Shown here: positions 56,405 to 64,000 of the stretch, piece after piece
Layout: each line of letters starts with the position of its first letter
Position numbering within the stretch: the first letter of the stretch is position 1
Assembly: GCA_017634595.1 (NCBI GenBank)
Contig: JAGBNC010000036.1
Span: 1-64,000, forward strand
Direction of reading: 5' to 3'
Source of the DNA: Bacteroidales bacterium
GTDB lineage: Bacteria > Bacteroidota > Bacteroidia > Bacteroidales > UBA932
Length of the DNA: 64,000 nt
The notes under the pieces: generated by a model
What the model was told of the DNA's origin: nothing
The model's input: only the letters and a program-made list of their open reading frames with translations
The model's database searches: none
Made by a program: the position numbers and the translations under genes

Positions 56405-57711
56405 TGGGAAAAGGTCAAGATCTTTACAAAAAAGCCAAAACTATGATTCCGGGCGGCACTATGCTTCTATCCAAGCGCCCGGAACAATTCCTTCCGGATA
56501 ACTGGCCGGCCTATTACAGCAAATCAAAGGGCTGCAAGGTTTGGGACCTGGATGGAAAAGAATATATCGACTGCTCCATGATGGGCATTGGCACCAATAC
56601 CCTTGGTTACGCAAACGATGCTGTGGACGAAGCGGTTATGCGTGTAGTACGGGACGGAAATCTTACCACTCTCAACTGCCCGGAAGAAGTCTATCTGGCC
56701 GAAAAGCTCCTTCAGATGAACCCATGGGCGGGCGGAGTCCGCTACACCAGGGGCGGCGGAGAAGCCAACTCGGTGTGCGTACGTATAGCAAGAGCCTTCA
56801 CAGGCAAAGACAAAATAGCAATCTGCGGATACCATGGATGGCACGACTGGTACGTGTCGGTCAATCTGGGCGAGAGTGACGCATTGGCCGGCCACCTGCT
56901 GCCCGGCATACCCACGAACGGCGTCCCCAGAGGGCTCCGCGGTTCGGCACTCCCCTTCCACTACAACGACTTTGAGGAACTGCTGCAGATAGTGGACAAT
57001 AATCCCGACGTGGGCATAATTAAAATGGAAGTCTGCCGCAACTTCGGACCTGAAGACAATTTCCTCCAGAAAGTGAGGAAACTCGCCGACGAGCGCGGCC
57101 TGGTGCTGATTTTCGATGAGTGCACCAGCGGATTCCGCGAGACATTCGGAGGCTTGTTCATGAAATATGGCGTAGAGCCAGATATGGCGGTGTACAGCAA
57201 GACCATAGGCAACGGATATGCCATTTGCGCTGTAGTAGGCCGTAAAGACATCATGGACGCTGCACAGAGCTCATGGATCAGCAGCACATTCTGGACAGAG
57301 CGCATAGGACCTACCGCCGCACTTGCGACGCTGGCCGAAATGGAAAGGGTGAAATCCTGGGAGACCATAACCCGCATTGGGCTTGATAACAAAAAGCGCT
57401 GGCAAGCGCTTGCAGACAAATACGGACTTGAGATAGAGCAATGGGGCATCCCAGCCCTCGCCGGTTACACTTTCAAGAGCCCCAATCACCTTGCATACAA
57501 AACATACATAACCCAAGAAATGCTCAAGAAAGGCTTCCTGGCCGGCAACAGCATGTACCCTTGCATTGCCCACACCCCGGAGATTCTTGACCGTTACTTT
57601 GAAGAACTTGACAAGATTTTCGCCGATATCCGCGACTTCGAGGACGGACGCGACGTCTTAAAGGCTCTTGACGGGCCTGTATGCCAATCCGGATTCAAAC
57701 GACTGAACTAA
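56404..57711 (+). CDS. class III aminotransferase, glutamate-1-semialdehyde-aminomutase-like
   Basis: A 435-residue PLP enzyme. MIPGGTMLLSKRPEQFLP and GCKVWDLDGKEYIDCSMMGIG open the fold; LIFDECTSGFRE and VYSKTIGNGYAICAV contain the cofactor Asp and Lys. It resembles HemL, but the setting between a cytidylyltransferase and a NeuB-like synthase points to aminating or isomerising a sugar precursor, as in flagellar and capsule sugar clusters. A role in haem synthesis is unlikely: no other hem gene is near. Substrate unknown. Confidence 0.82.
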   Translation: MGKGQDLYKKAKTMIPGGTMLLSKRPEQFLPDNWPAYYSKSKGCKVWDLDGKEYIDCSMMGIGTNTLGYANDAVDEAVMRVVRDGNLTTLNCPEEVYLAEKLLQMNPWAGGVRYTRGGGEANSVCVRIARAFTGKDKIAICGYHGWHDWYVSVNLGESDALAGHLLPGIPTNGVPRGLRGSALPFHYNDFEELLQIVDNNPDVGIIKMEVCRNFGPEDNFLQKVRKLADERGLVLIFDECTSGFRETFGGLFMKYGVEPDMAVYSKTIGNGYAICAVVGRKDIMDAAQSSWISSTFWTERIGPTAALATLAEMERVKSWETITRIGLDNKKRWQALADKYGLEIEQWGIPALAGYTFKSPNHLAYKTYITQEMLKKGFLAGNSMYPCIAHTPEILDRYFEELDKIFADIRDFEDGRDVLKALDGPVCQSGFKRLN

Positions 57712-57720
57712 TACACCGAT

Positions 57721-58782
57721 ATGATTAAGTTTAATAAAAACATCAAGATAGGCAACCGGATGATAGGTCCGGACTATCCCACATATTTCATCGCAGAAAT
57801 TGGAGGCAACTTCGACGGCAGCCTCGACAAGGCTAAACGGCTGATCGATGCGGCCAAAGAAGCCGGCGCCGACTGCGCCAAGTTCCAGACTTTCAAGGCA
57901 GAGAGCATTGTCTCAGAAGGCGGTTTTTCCAAGATGACGCTCCACGGCGTACACGGTTCCTGGGGCCGCACCGTAAGCGAAGTTTTCAAGGATGTAGAAT
58001 TCCCCATTGAATGGCACCAGGAGATTGCCGACTACTGTAAGAATATCGGCATCGACTTCTCAACCTCCCCTTACTTCAAAGAAGCGGTTGACCTGTGCGC
58101 CGATCTCAAACTGCCCTTTATCAAGATAGGCTCCGGCGAGATCACATGGCTTGAGATGCTTGAATATACTGCTGCCAAAGGACTGCCAGTCATGCTGGCC
58201 ACGGGCGATGCAACCATGTCCGAGATAGACGAGGCCGTACGTGCAATAGCCAAGACCGGCAACAGGGACCTTGTGCTGATGCAGTGCATTACCAACTACC
58301 CCTCCAAGATTGACAGCGCCAACGTCAACGTGCTCAAGACCTACCAATCAGCATTCGACTGTCTGACAGGCTATTCCGACCATTCTCCCGGACACGTAGT
58401 GGCACTTGCATCCGTTGTGCTAGGCGGCCGCGTGATAGAAAAGCATTTCACGCTCAATAAGCACGACAAAGGTCCTGACCATCCGCATTCCATGGAACCG
58501 GCGGAATTCAAGTTTATGGTCGATTCCATACGCGAGGTCGAACGTGCAATGGGAAGCACCTGCAAAGAAGTGGTCGCCGAAGAAGGCGAAACTGTATTCG
58601 TCCAGCGCCGCTGCCTGTATGCCAAGCGCGACCTTAAGAAAGGCGACATACTCCGTGAAGAAGACATCGACGTGCTCCGTCCGGCCCTGGGCATTCCGCC
58701 CAAATTCAAAAACACTATCATAGGCAAAGCAGTCAACAAAGACATCCCGGCACGCGATCCGATTTTCTGGGAAGACATTTAA
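57721..58782 (+). CDS. NeuB/SpsE-type nonulosonate synthase with SAF domain
   Basis: A 353-residue enzyme that condenses phosphoenolpyruvate with an aldose to a nine-carbon (or similar) acid. The NeuB barrel shows YFIAEIGGNFDGSLDKAKRLID, AKFQTFKAE, FSTSPYF, PFIKIGSGEITWLEML, LMQCITNYPS, GYSDHSPGHVVALASVVLGG and VIEKHFTLNK. A C-terminal SAF (antifreeze-like) domain starts near residue 290 (RRCLYAKRDLKKGDILREED). Whether the product is a sialic, legionaminic or other acid cannot be told. Nine bp after the aminotransferase gene. Confidence 0.92.
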   Translation: MIKFNKNIKIGNRMIGPDYPTYFIAEIGGNFDGSLDKAKRLIDAAKEAGADCAKFQTFKAESIVSEGGFSKMTLHGVHGSWGRTVSEVFKDVEFPIEWHQEIADYCKNIGIDFSTSPYFKEAVDLCADLKLPFIKIGSGEITWLEMLEYTAAKGLPVMLATGDATMSEIDEAVRAIAKTGNRDLVLMQCITNYPSKIDSANVNVLKTYQSAFDCLTGYSDHSPGHVVALASVVLGGRVIEKHFTLNKHDKGPDHPHSMEPAEFKFMVDSIREVERAMGSTCKEVVAEEGETVFVQRRCLYAKRDLKKGDILREEDIDVLRPALGIPPKFKNTIIGKAVNKDIPARDPIFWEDI

Positions 58783-58792
58783 ACTTGTGCCC

Positions 58793-59386
58793 ATGATAAC
58801 AGACAGAGAAAAGATACTTGCCATAGTCGATAACGACTGTCTCATGCATTCCGACGCTGCCATCCTGCTGGAAGGTGACGGTTTTTTCCGTTTTCAGAAG
58901 GCTGTCGATCTGTACAAATCAGGCCAAGTGGACCGCATCATTTTCAGCGGAAATATCATAGACAGAGACTACGGCAGTTTCCCTTATGAAGAAGTGGCGC
59001 CGTTTATTTTGAACCAAGGCGTACCGGAGAAGGACCTGATCCATGAAGCCAAATCCCAGCACACTCGGGAACAGGCAGTCGAGGTTGTACGCATGGCTGT
59101 AGATAACGGGTGGAAGAGGTTGGCTCTCGTCGCTTCACATGAGCACCAGTACAGAGCATACCTTACTTTCCTCAGGGAGGTACTGGACACACGAAGCGGC
59201 ATACTGCTTTTCAACGCCCCGGTGCGAAATCTGAACTGGTTTGTCGACAGTGGCTGGGGCATGCGCTTCGACAGACTATCCGCCGAGATTGAGCGCATTG
59301 AAAAATACTCCGCCATGGGCCATCTGGCAAGCGCAGATGAAGTAATTGAATACCAAAAGTGGAAAGAGTCATTCCTTAATAAATGA
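58793..59386 (+). CDS. DUF218/YdcF-like protein in the sugar cluster
   Basis: A 197-residue protein of the DUF218 (YdcF/SanA) fold: DAAILLEGDGFFRFQKAVDLYKSGQVDRIIFSGN, VPEKDLIHEAKSQHTREQAVEV and LALVASHEHQYRAYLTF are the recognisable segments. No signal peptide or membrane helix is seen, unlike SanA, so it is probably cytoplasmic. Family members are thought to act on nucleotide or lipid-linked compounds, without firm proof. ATG 58793 was chosen; GTG 58787 is a possible alternative. It overlaps the next gene by 4 bp. Confidence 0.75.
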   Translation: MITDREKILAIVDNDCLMHSDAAILLEGDGFFRFQKAVDLYKSGQVDRIIFSGNIIDRDYGSFPYEEVAPFILNQGVPEKDLIHEAKSQHTREQAVEVVRMAVDNGWKRLALVASHEHQYRAYLTFLREVLDTRSGILLFNAPVRNLNWFVDSGWGMRFDRLSAEIERIEKYSAMGHLASADEVIEYQKWKESFLNK

Positions 59387-60006
59387 GCATCGAAGAACTG
59401 AAATCATTGTTCGGTAAGAACTTTCTTGGAAGAGAGCAAGTGAACACTATGCTCAAGGCTCTTGGCATGCAAGAACTGCCGGCAGATTATTCTCCGGCAG
59501 TCCCCTATCCAGACGGCCTTCTGAGGGAATGCGCCGCTGATTACCTACTGGTCCTTGGCTTTGCCGGTCACGAAGGTGCTCCGCTGACCATTCTTTCTTT
59601 TCGCGACGCCGCCGGAATTGACCCGGATAAGAGTGAACCATGCTTGTACAACCAAGACTGGTACATCCATGAAGATTTTGTGGAGAAGACCCTGAAGCCC
59701 CGCTGGTATCTGCTTAAGAAAGAAGTTATTGAAAGCAGCCGTGCTGTAAGGCCTGAAGAGCTGCTCAAAGATGACATCAGCTTCCCTCAGGCAATTCTGT
59801 GCGTTTATTCTTTCTTTGCTTATTGGTTTGCATACGGAGAATGTCTTTGGTATCACGATTTCGTATGGTGCTCCGACCTTGACCACAATGGAGACCGCAT
59901 ATATGTCGGTAAGTATCACGACATTGACGGCGTCAACAAAAACGGTTTCAGCATACACCGCCACCTGGCGTTGAGACCCTGCTATGCAAGTATCACTACA
60001 ATATAA
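59383..60006 (+). CDS. protein of unknown function in the nonulosonate-type cluster
   Basis: A 207-residue protein I do not recognise. No signal peptide is present. The first part is helical (IEELKSLFGKNFLGREQVNTMLKALG). The second part has a striking Trp/Tyr/Phe-rich stretch (VYSFFAYWFAYGECLWYHDF), then VWCSDLDHNGDRIYVG and NGFSIHRHLALRPCY, with clustered Asp, His and Cys that could bind a metal. It overlaps the DUF218 gene by 4 bp (ATGA) and precedes the DUF362 gene by 8 bp, so it is firmly in this operon. A role in making or modifying the sugar is plausible but unproven. Confidence 0.7.
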   Translation: MSIEELKSLFGKNFLGREQVNTMLKALGMQELPADYSPAVPYPDGLLRECAADYLLVLGFAGHEGAPLTILSFRDAAGIDPDKSEPCLYNQDWYIHEDFVEKTLKPRWYLLKKEVIESSRAVRPEELLKDDISFPQAILCVYSFFAYWFAYGECLWYHDFVWCSDLDHNGDRIYVGKYHDIDGVNKNGFSIHRHLALRPCYASITTI

Positions 60007-60014
60007 TTCACACA

Positions 60015-61109
60015 ATGCACATTAAGCCAATGAATCTCATCGTGATTGCAATAGCGTGCGTGGCTATAGCCGCGGCACTGATTTGTTTTTATTCCAAGCG
60101 CAGCAGCAATGCCGCCCCAGTCCCGGGAAAGGATGGAGACAAATATGTCCCCTACGACAAACGCACAGGCGGTGAATCCGTGGTCTATTTCACCCGTGAT
60201 CTATCTGCTGATGGTCTTATCAAGGCTTACGAGAAAGTCAACGGTGGCATCACCGGCAAGGTCGGTGTCAAACTACATACCGGCGAGCAGAATGGCCCTA
60301 ACATCATCCCGCGCGAGTGGGTTAAAGCCTTATTAGAAAAGGATTTGCCGGATGCCGCCATCATCGAGACCAACACTTACTACGAAGGTGACCGCTCCAC
60401 AACGGCCCTTCACCGCAAGACCATCGAAGTCAACGGCTGGACATTCTGTCCCGTGGACATAATGGACGAGGAGGGCAATGAATGCCTGCCTGTCAAAGGA
60501 GGCAAATGGTTCAAGCAGATGTCTGTGGGTTCTCACCTGCTGAATTACGATTCTATGGTTGCCCTCACCCACTTCAAGGGTCACACGCAGGGCGGTTTTG
60601 GCGGCAGCAACAAAAACATAGGAATCGGTTGCGCCGACGGCCATCTTGGCAAGGCATGGATACATACTACTCCCGGACAGCCTAATCAATGGGATATCGC
60701 CCAGGAAGAGTTTATGGAGAGAATGACGGAATCGACCAAAGCTACCATAGACCATTTCGGGGAGCATGTTACCTATGTAAACGTAATGCGTAACATGTCT
60801 GTATCATGTGACTGTGAAGGTCTTGCTGCCGAGCCCGTGGTCACTCCGAACGTCGGAATTCTTTCTTCTACAGACATCCTGGCCATAGACCAAGCCTGCA
60901 TCGACATCGTGTATGCAATGAAAGAAGAAGAGCACCATGCACTTGTAGAGCGTATCGAAAGCCGCCACGGCCTCAGGCAGCTCTCTTACATGAAAGAGCT
61001 TGGGATGGGCAACGACCGCTATACTCTGATCGATCTGGACAACGGAGGAGTACCGATCACAGCTGCTGACGCAGCAAAAGGCCTCAAACCTTTTGTCCTG
61101 CCGGAATAA
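60015..61109 (+). CDS. membrane-anchored DUF362-family protein
   Basis: A 364-residue protein with an N-terminal membrane helix (NLIVIAIACVAIAAALICF, about 7-25). The body matches the DUF362 family: VKLHTGEQNGPNIIPREWV, AAIIETNTYYEGDRSTTALHRK, LTHFKGHTQGGFGGSNKNIGIGCADGHLGK, and SCDCEGLAAEP...VGILSSTDILAIDQA. The last has two Cys but no complete ferredoxin-type four-Cys set, which other DUF362 proteins carry. The function is unknown. It is the last gene of the sugar cluster; the tie to the sugar genes is by spacing only. Confidence 0.82.
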   Translation: MHIKPMNLIVIAIACVAIAAALICFYSKRSSNAAPVPGKDGDKYVPYDKRTGGESVVYFTRDLSADGLIKAYEKVNGGITGKVGVKLHTGEQNGPNIIPREWVKALLEKDLPDAAIIETNTYYEGDRSTTALHRKTIEVNGWTFCPVDIMDEEGNECLPVKGGKWFKQMSVGSHLLNYDSMVALTHFKGHTQGGFGGSNKNIGIGCADGHLGKAWIHTTPGQPNQWDIAQEEFMERMTESTKATIDHFGEHVTYVNVMRNMSVSCDCEGLAAEPVVTPNVGILSSTDILAIDQACIDIVYAMKEEEHHALVERIESRHGLRQLSYMKELGMGNDRYTLIDLDNGGVPITAADAAKGLKPFVLPE

Positions 61110-61200
61110 AAATCAGCAATTCCTTAAAAAATCGTAAAATAATCACCCCGAACAACGGCCGGCGCTGGGATTTGTCCTGAGAATGCTGCATATTTGCGGC

Positions 61201-63150
61201 ATGAAAAACTTCAGAACAGCCCTGCTGCCGGCCATGTTATTGATGCTTGCCGCATGCAGCACACAACACAGAATCAACATTCTCACAGCCTCGGACGCGA
61301 GGGCACGCCTGGCACTTCCGGCAGACCATGAATTACGCAAGTTCGGTGACAACGAGCAGAAACGAGACACCCTTCATGTAGTTGATCTGGACGGGCATGA
61401 CATGCTTATTATGAATGCCGTGCGTGACGAAGACGGAGACATGGTTGCAACTGACAGGATAACTGCATCCTATGTCACCGCCCGCTTCCGCAACGTGGCC
61501 GAGAGGCACGGCAAGGTCGATCTGGAATTTCAGGTCGTAGTGCCTAAGGACATGCAGCACAGCAAGTGGCAACTGCGTCTCAATCCGGACATGTACATAC
61601 TTGGCGACTCCCTAAGGCTGGAGCCTGTCATCATCACAGGAGCAGACTACCGTAAAGCCCAGCTCCGCGGCTACCAGCACTACCGTAAGTTCATTGATTC
61701 CATCATAACAGACACAACACGCTTCATCAACCTGAGGGCCCTTGAAATCTTTCTCGAACGCAATCTTCCGCAGGTATATGCATTCCGCAATGACAGCTCA
61801 TATGTCTCTGACGAGCAATTCGCTTCCGCATACGGAGTTACAGAAAAACAGGCCGTCGATCATTACACCTACTTGATATGGAAACGTTGGAACCGTTACA
61901 GAGCCGGGAGAAAAGACATTATGTTCCAGCGCTATGTCAAAGCTCCGCTGGTTAGCGGCGGCATAAGGCTGGACACGGTTATAGTGGCCGGCAATGGAGA
62001 CTTCATCTACAACTACGTACAGACAATAAACAGCCGCCCCGGATTGAAGAAGGTAGACATAGTACTGTCCGGAGACATTAGGGAGCAGGACAAGACGGTT
62101 TATACAATACCACGCAGCGATGCGCTTACGTTCTACATTTCATCCATCTCCGGCCTTGCCGACAATAGCGAGAAGTATCTGGAGAAAATCATATCCAGAC
62201 GCGTAGAAGCAAATACGGCCAGCTATATTGAATTCCCTATGGGGAAATCGGACATCAACCCGCTATTGGGCAACAATCCTACTGAAATAGGCCGTATCAA
62301 AGGGAATATAAGGGGCTTGATTGTGAACGAAATATACGAACTTGACTCTATTTCGGTTGTGGCATTCGCTTCGCCGGAAGGACAACAGAGAGCGAATGAG
62401 AGACTCTCAGAAAGCCGTGCCAGGTGTGCGTCCCTGTATTTCCGGGACTTTGCAGGCGAACTGCGGGACTCGCTTGAAGCTGAACGCGGTACCTTTCTGT
62501 CTCTGAATGAGGAAATAACCCAGGGTACTATTATACCCACGATAGGTTTCAACGGGCGCAGCGGCGGAGAGAACTGGCACATGCTTGATGTACTGGTTGA
62601 TCAAGACAAGGACCTGGATCACGCGGCCAAAAGCCGCTACAAAGAACTAGTCACGCAGTTCGCTGATTACGATTCAAGGGAGAAAGAAATATCCAAAGAA
62701 CCTTTCTACAAGCATCTGAGAGAGCATCTTTATCCCCGTTTGCGCATAGTTAAATTCAACTTTTACCTCCATCGGAAAAACATGGTGCAGGACACTTTGT
62801 ACACCACTGAGCTTGACACTTGCTATATGAAAGGCGTCCAATACATAAAAGACAGAAACTATGAAGAGGCTCTCAAGCTTCTGCGCCCTTACAATGACTA
62901 TAACACTGCGGTAGCATGCGTCGCCCTCGACCGTAACGCCTCAGCTATGCAGATTCTAAGTGGGCTGGAGAAAAACGCCCGTGTGAACTACCTGCTGGCG
63001 ATTCTTTATGCCCGCGATGGGGATGAACGCAATGCTGTAGAGCATTTTATCCATTCATGCCATCAGGAACCGGCATTCATACACAGAGGCAGCCTGGATC
63101 CGGAGATAAGCAGTCTGATACGCAAATATGAGCTTAAATTGGATAATTGA
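61201..63150 (+). CDS. OmpA-like and TPR-containing lipoprotein
   Basis: A 649-residue lipoprotein: signal sequence with lipobox MLAAC (Cys about 18). The N-terminal third contains strand-rich regions typical of fimbrial-assembly or DUF3868-like proteins. Near residues 375-410 an OmpA-C-like motif is visible (ISVVAFASPEGQQRANERLSESRA), a peptidoglycan-binding fold. The C-terminus resembles TPR helices (YMKGVQYIKDRNYEEALKLL, VNYLLAILYARDGDERNAVEHF). It could tie the envelope to peptidoglycan. ATG 61201 starts the signal peptide; an imperfect -7 box CATATTTG precedes it closely. Confidence 0.75.
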   Translation: MKNFRTALLPAMLLMLAACSTQHRINILTASDARARLALPADHELRKFGDNEQKRDTLHVVDLDGHDMLIMNAVRDEDGDMVATDRITASYVTARFRNVAERHGKVDLEFQVVVPKDMQHSKWQLRLNPDMYILGDSLRLEPVIITGADYRKAQLRGYQHYRKFIDSIITDTTRFINLRALEIFLERNLPQVYAFRNDSSYVSDEQFASAYGVTEKQAVDHYTYLIWKRWNRYRAGRKDIMFQRYVKAPLVSGGIRLDTVIVAGNGDFIYNYVQTINSRPGLKKVDIVLSGDIREQDKTVYTIPRSDALTFYISSISGLADNSEKYLEKIISRRVEANTASYIEFPMGKSDINPLLGNNPTEIGRIKGNIRGLIVNEIYELDSISVVAFASPEGQQRANERLSESRARCASLYFRDFAGELRDSLEAERGTFLSLNEEITQGTIIPTIGFNGRSGGENWHMLDVLVDQDKDLDHAAKSRYKELVTQFADYDSREKEISKEPFYKHLREHLYPRLRIVKFNFYLHRKNMVQDTLYTTELDTCYMKGVQYIKDRNYEEALKLLRPYNDYNTAVACVALDRNASAMQILSGLEKNARVNYLLAILYARDGDERNAVEHFIHSCHQEPAFIHRGSLDPEISSLIRKYELKLDN

Positions 63151-63163
63151 CATTAGTTTTTAG

Positions 63164-63171
63164 TATTTTTG
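63164..63171 (+). promoter_or_regulatory. -7 promoter element of the CoA-transferase gene
   Basis: TATTTTTG fits TAnnTTTG and ends 8 bp before ATG 63180, so the leader would be very short. Confidence 0.5.
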
Positions 63172-63179
63172 CAGCTACA

Positions 63180-64000
63180 ATGCAACAGATGAAGTTTGTC
63201 ACAGCCGACGAGGCGGTCAGCCACATCCCATCACACTGCCACATACATCTCAGCAGCGTGGCCAGCGTACCGCACTGCCTAATAGAGGCTTTGTGCCGCA
63301 GGGCAGACGCCGGAGACGTGACGGATCTTCATTTTCACCACTTCCACACAGAAGGACCAGCACCTTACAGCAAGCCTGAATACGAAGGCATCATGTTCGA
63401 CCAGGGTTTCTTCGTCGGCCCCAACGTAAGGGCGGAAGTTAACGCCGGATATGCTGATTATCTGCCGGTACACCTCAGCGAGACTCCTTTCCTGTACCGC
63501 AGCGGAGCCATTGAGCTTGGCGCAGCCCTTGTCAATGTATCCATGCCTGACAGCGAAGGAAGGGTATCACTCGGGACATCGGTGGACTGTTCCCCCGCAG
63601 CAATTCAATGCGCCCGCCTTGTCATAGGCGTAGTCAACCCCAACGTTCCCTTTTCTTATGGAGAGTTGATCCCCCTGAGCGCTTTCGACTATCTGGTGCG
63701 GGACGACCATCCGCTTGATACCGCAGGTTTTGTGGAGCCGAGCCCGGTGGAGATGGAAATCGGGCGCCACTGCGCTGAACTTGTAGAGGACGGAGCGTGC
63801 CTACAGATGGGCATAGGTTCCCTTCCCAATGCACTTTCGTCACAGCTGGACGGACACAAGAATCTCGGTCTCCATACTGAGATGTTCGCCGACGGTCTGC
63901 TGCGCCTCATCAAGAAAGGCGTCATCAACGGAGCCGCCAAGAATATTGACAATGGCAAGGTCACCGCTTCCTTCCTGCTCGGATCACAGGATGTGTATTC
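63180..64000 (+). CDS. acetyl-CoA hydrolase/4-hydroxybutyrate CoA-transferase family protein, 3' end outside window
   Basis: An open frame from ATG 63180 (or 63189) runs without a stop to the window end, giving 273 codons of an unfinished gene. The N-terminal CoA-transferase domain shows VSMPDSEGRVSLGTSVDCS, VVNPNVPFSYGE and, later, LQMGIGSLPNAL and LGLHTEMFADGLLRLIKKGVI, which match the acetyl-CoA hydrolase/transferase family (AbfT/Cat type); the Glu in HTEMF is the expected catalytic residue by homology. It would move CoA between short-chain acids, fitting fermentation. The N-terminus is unusually His-rich (HIPSHCHIH), which is odd for the family. Confidence 0.9.
   Translation, partial: MQQMKFVTADEAVSHIPSHCHIHLSSVASVPHCLIEALCRRADAGDVTDLHFHHFHTEGPAPYSKPEYEGIMFDQGFFVGPNVRAEVNAGYADYLPVHLSETPFLYRSGAIELGAALVNVSMPDSEGRVSLGTSVDCSPAAIQCARLVIGVVNPNVPFSYGELIPLSAFDYLVRDDHPLDTAGFVEPSPVEMEIGRHCAELVEDGACLQMGIGSLPNALSSQLDGHKNLGLHTEMFADGLLRLIKKGVINGAAKNIDNGKVTASFLLGSQDVY

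Noticed and set aside
56404-57711. The HemL-like gene as a haem biosynthesis gene
   Set aside because: It is locked between a cytidylyltransferase and a NeuB-like synthase in one operon, and no other hem gene is nearby.

Overview
The window looks like one contiguous stretch of a chromosome from the Bacteroidota, most likely order Bacteroidales. The grounds are the -7 promoter element TAnnTTTG in front of many genes, weak Shine-Dalgarno signals, the short V-type ATPase operon with a DUF2764 gene, the methylmalonyl-CoA decarboxylase operon, a C10 peptidase, GLUG-repeat lipoproteins, fimbrillin-like lipoproteins and several small outer-membrane barrels. No rRNA, tRNA, CRISPR array, insertion sequence or prophage was seen. 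Coding density is high and many genes overlap by 1-4 bp in operons.

Layout. 0.2-6 kb: a surface barrel protein, a PlsC-like acyltransferase, queA, a small XRE regulator, a degenerate PyrD-like protein and a CinA/PncC amidase. 6-11.6 kb: a lipoprotein, then a sodium-pump decarboxylase operon (carboxyltransferase, a lamin-tail/OadG fusion, biotin carrier, membrane beta subunit) ending in a secreted EEP-family enzyme. 11.7-17.8 kb: two large GLUG-repeat lipoproteins, the first fused to a C-terminal SGNH hydrolase. 17.9-25 kb: the V-type ATPase operon (E, DUF2764, A, B, D, I, K), followed by a very unusual non-coding repeat locus. 25.4-34 kb: glycerophosphodiester and glycerol-phosphate genes, a GH13 enzyme, a BamA/TamA-like protein, a TrmH-type methylase, YegP, a barrel protein and a PPi-type phosphofructokinase. 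34-46.5 kb: ligA, a YihY protein, a RelA/SpoT homologue with a broken hydrolase domain, an Ig-like lipoprotein, a barrel, a short ispG, rRNA and DNA/RNA-processing genes, and a CDF metal exporter. 46.6-55.5 kb: C10 and C1 cysteine peptidases, pssA, an M48 lipoprotein, lpxB, surE and gapA. 55.6-61.1 kb: a compact nonulosonate-type sugar cluster with a gene of unknown function. 61-64 kb: an OmpA-like/TPR lipoprotein and the start of a CoA-transferase gene that runs off the window.

Energy metabolism hangs together. The decarboxylase operon would pump Na+, and the K subunit of the V-ATPase next door keeps residues expected for Na+ binding. A PPi-type phosphofructokinase and GapA fit a fermentative glycolysis.

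The most striking non-coding observation is a set of four hairpins (25149-25216, 33863-33931, 46550-46618, 51654-51720). Each has two perfectly complementary 26-bp arms around a 15-17-nt loop. The arm sequences are unrelated between sites, while two loops share a ten-base core and a third resembles it. Fixed size with a variable stem fits neither ordinary terminators nor a conventional copied repeat. The first hairpin sits between two tandem arrays that are inverted relative to each other. This is the best candidate in the window for something not yet described.
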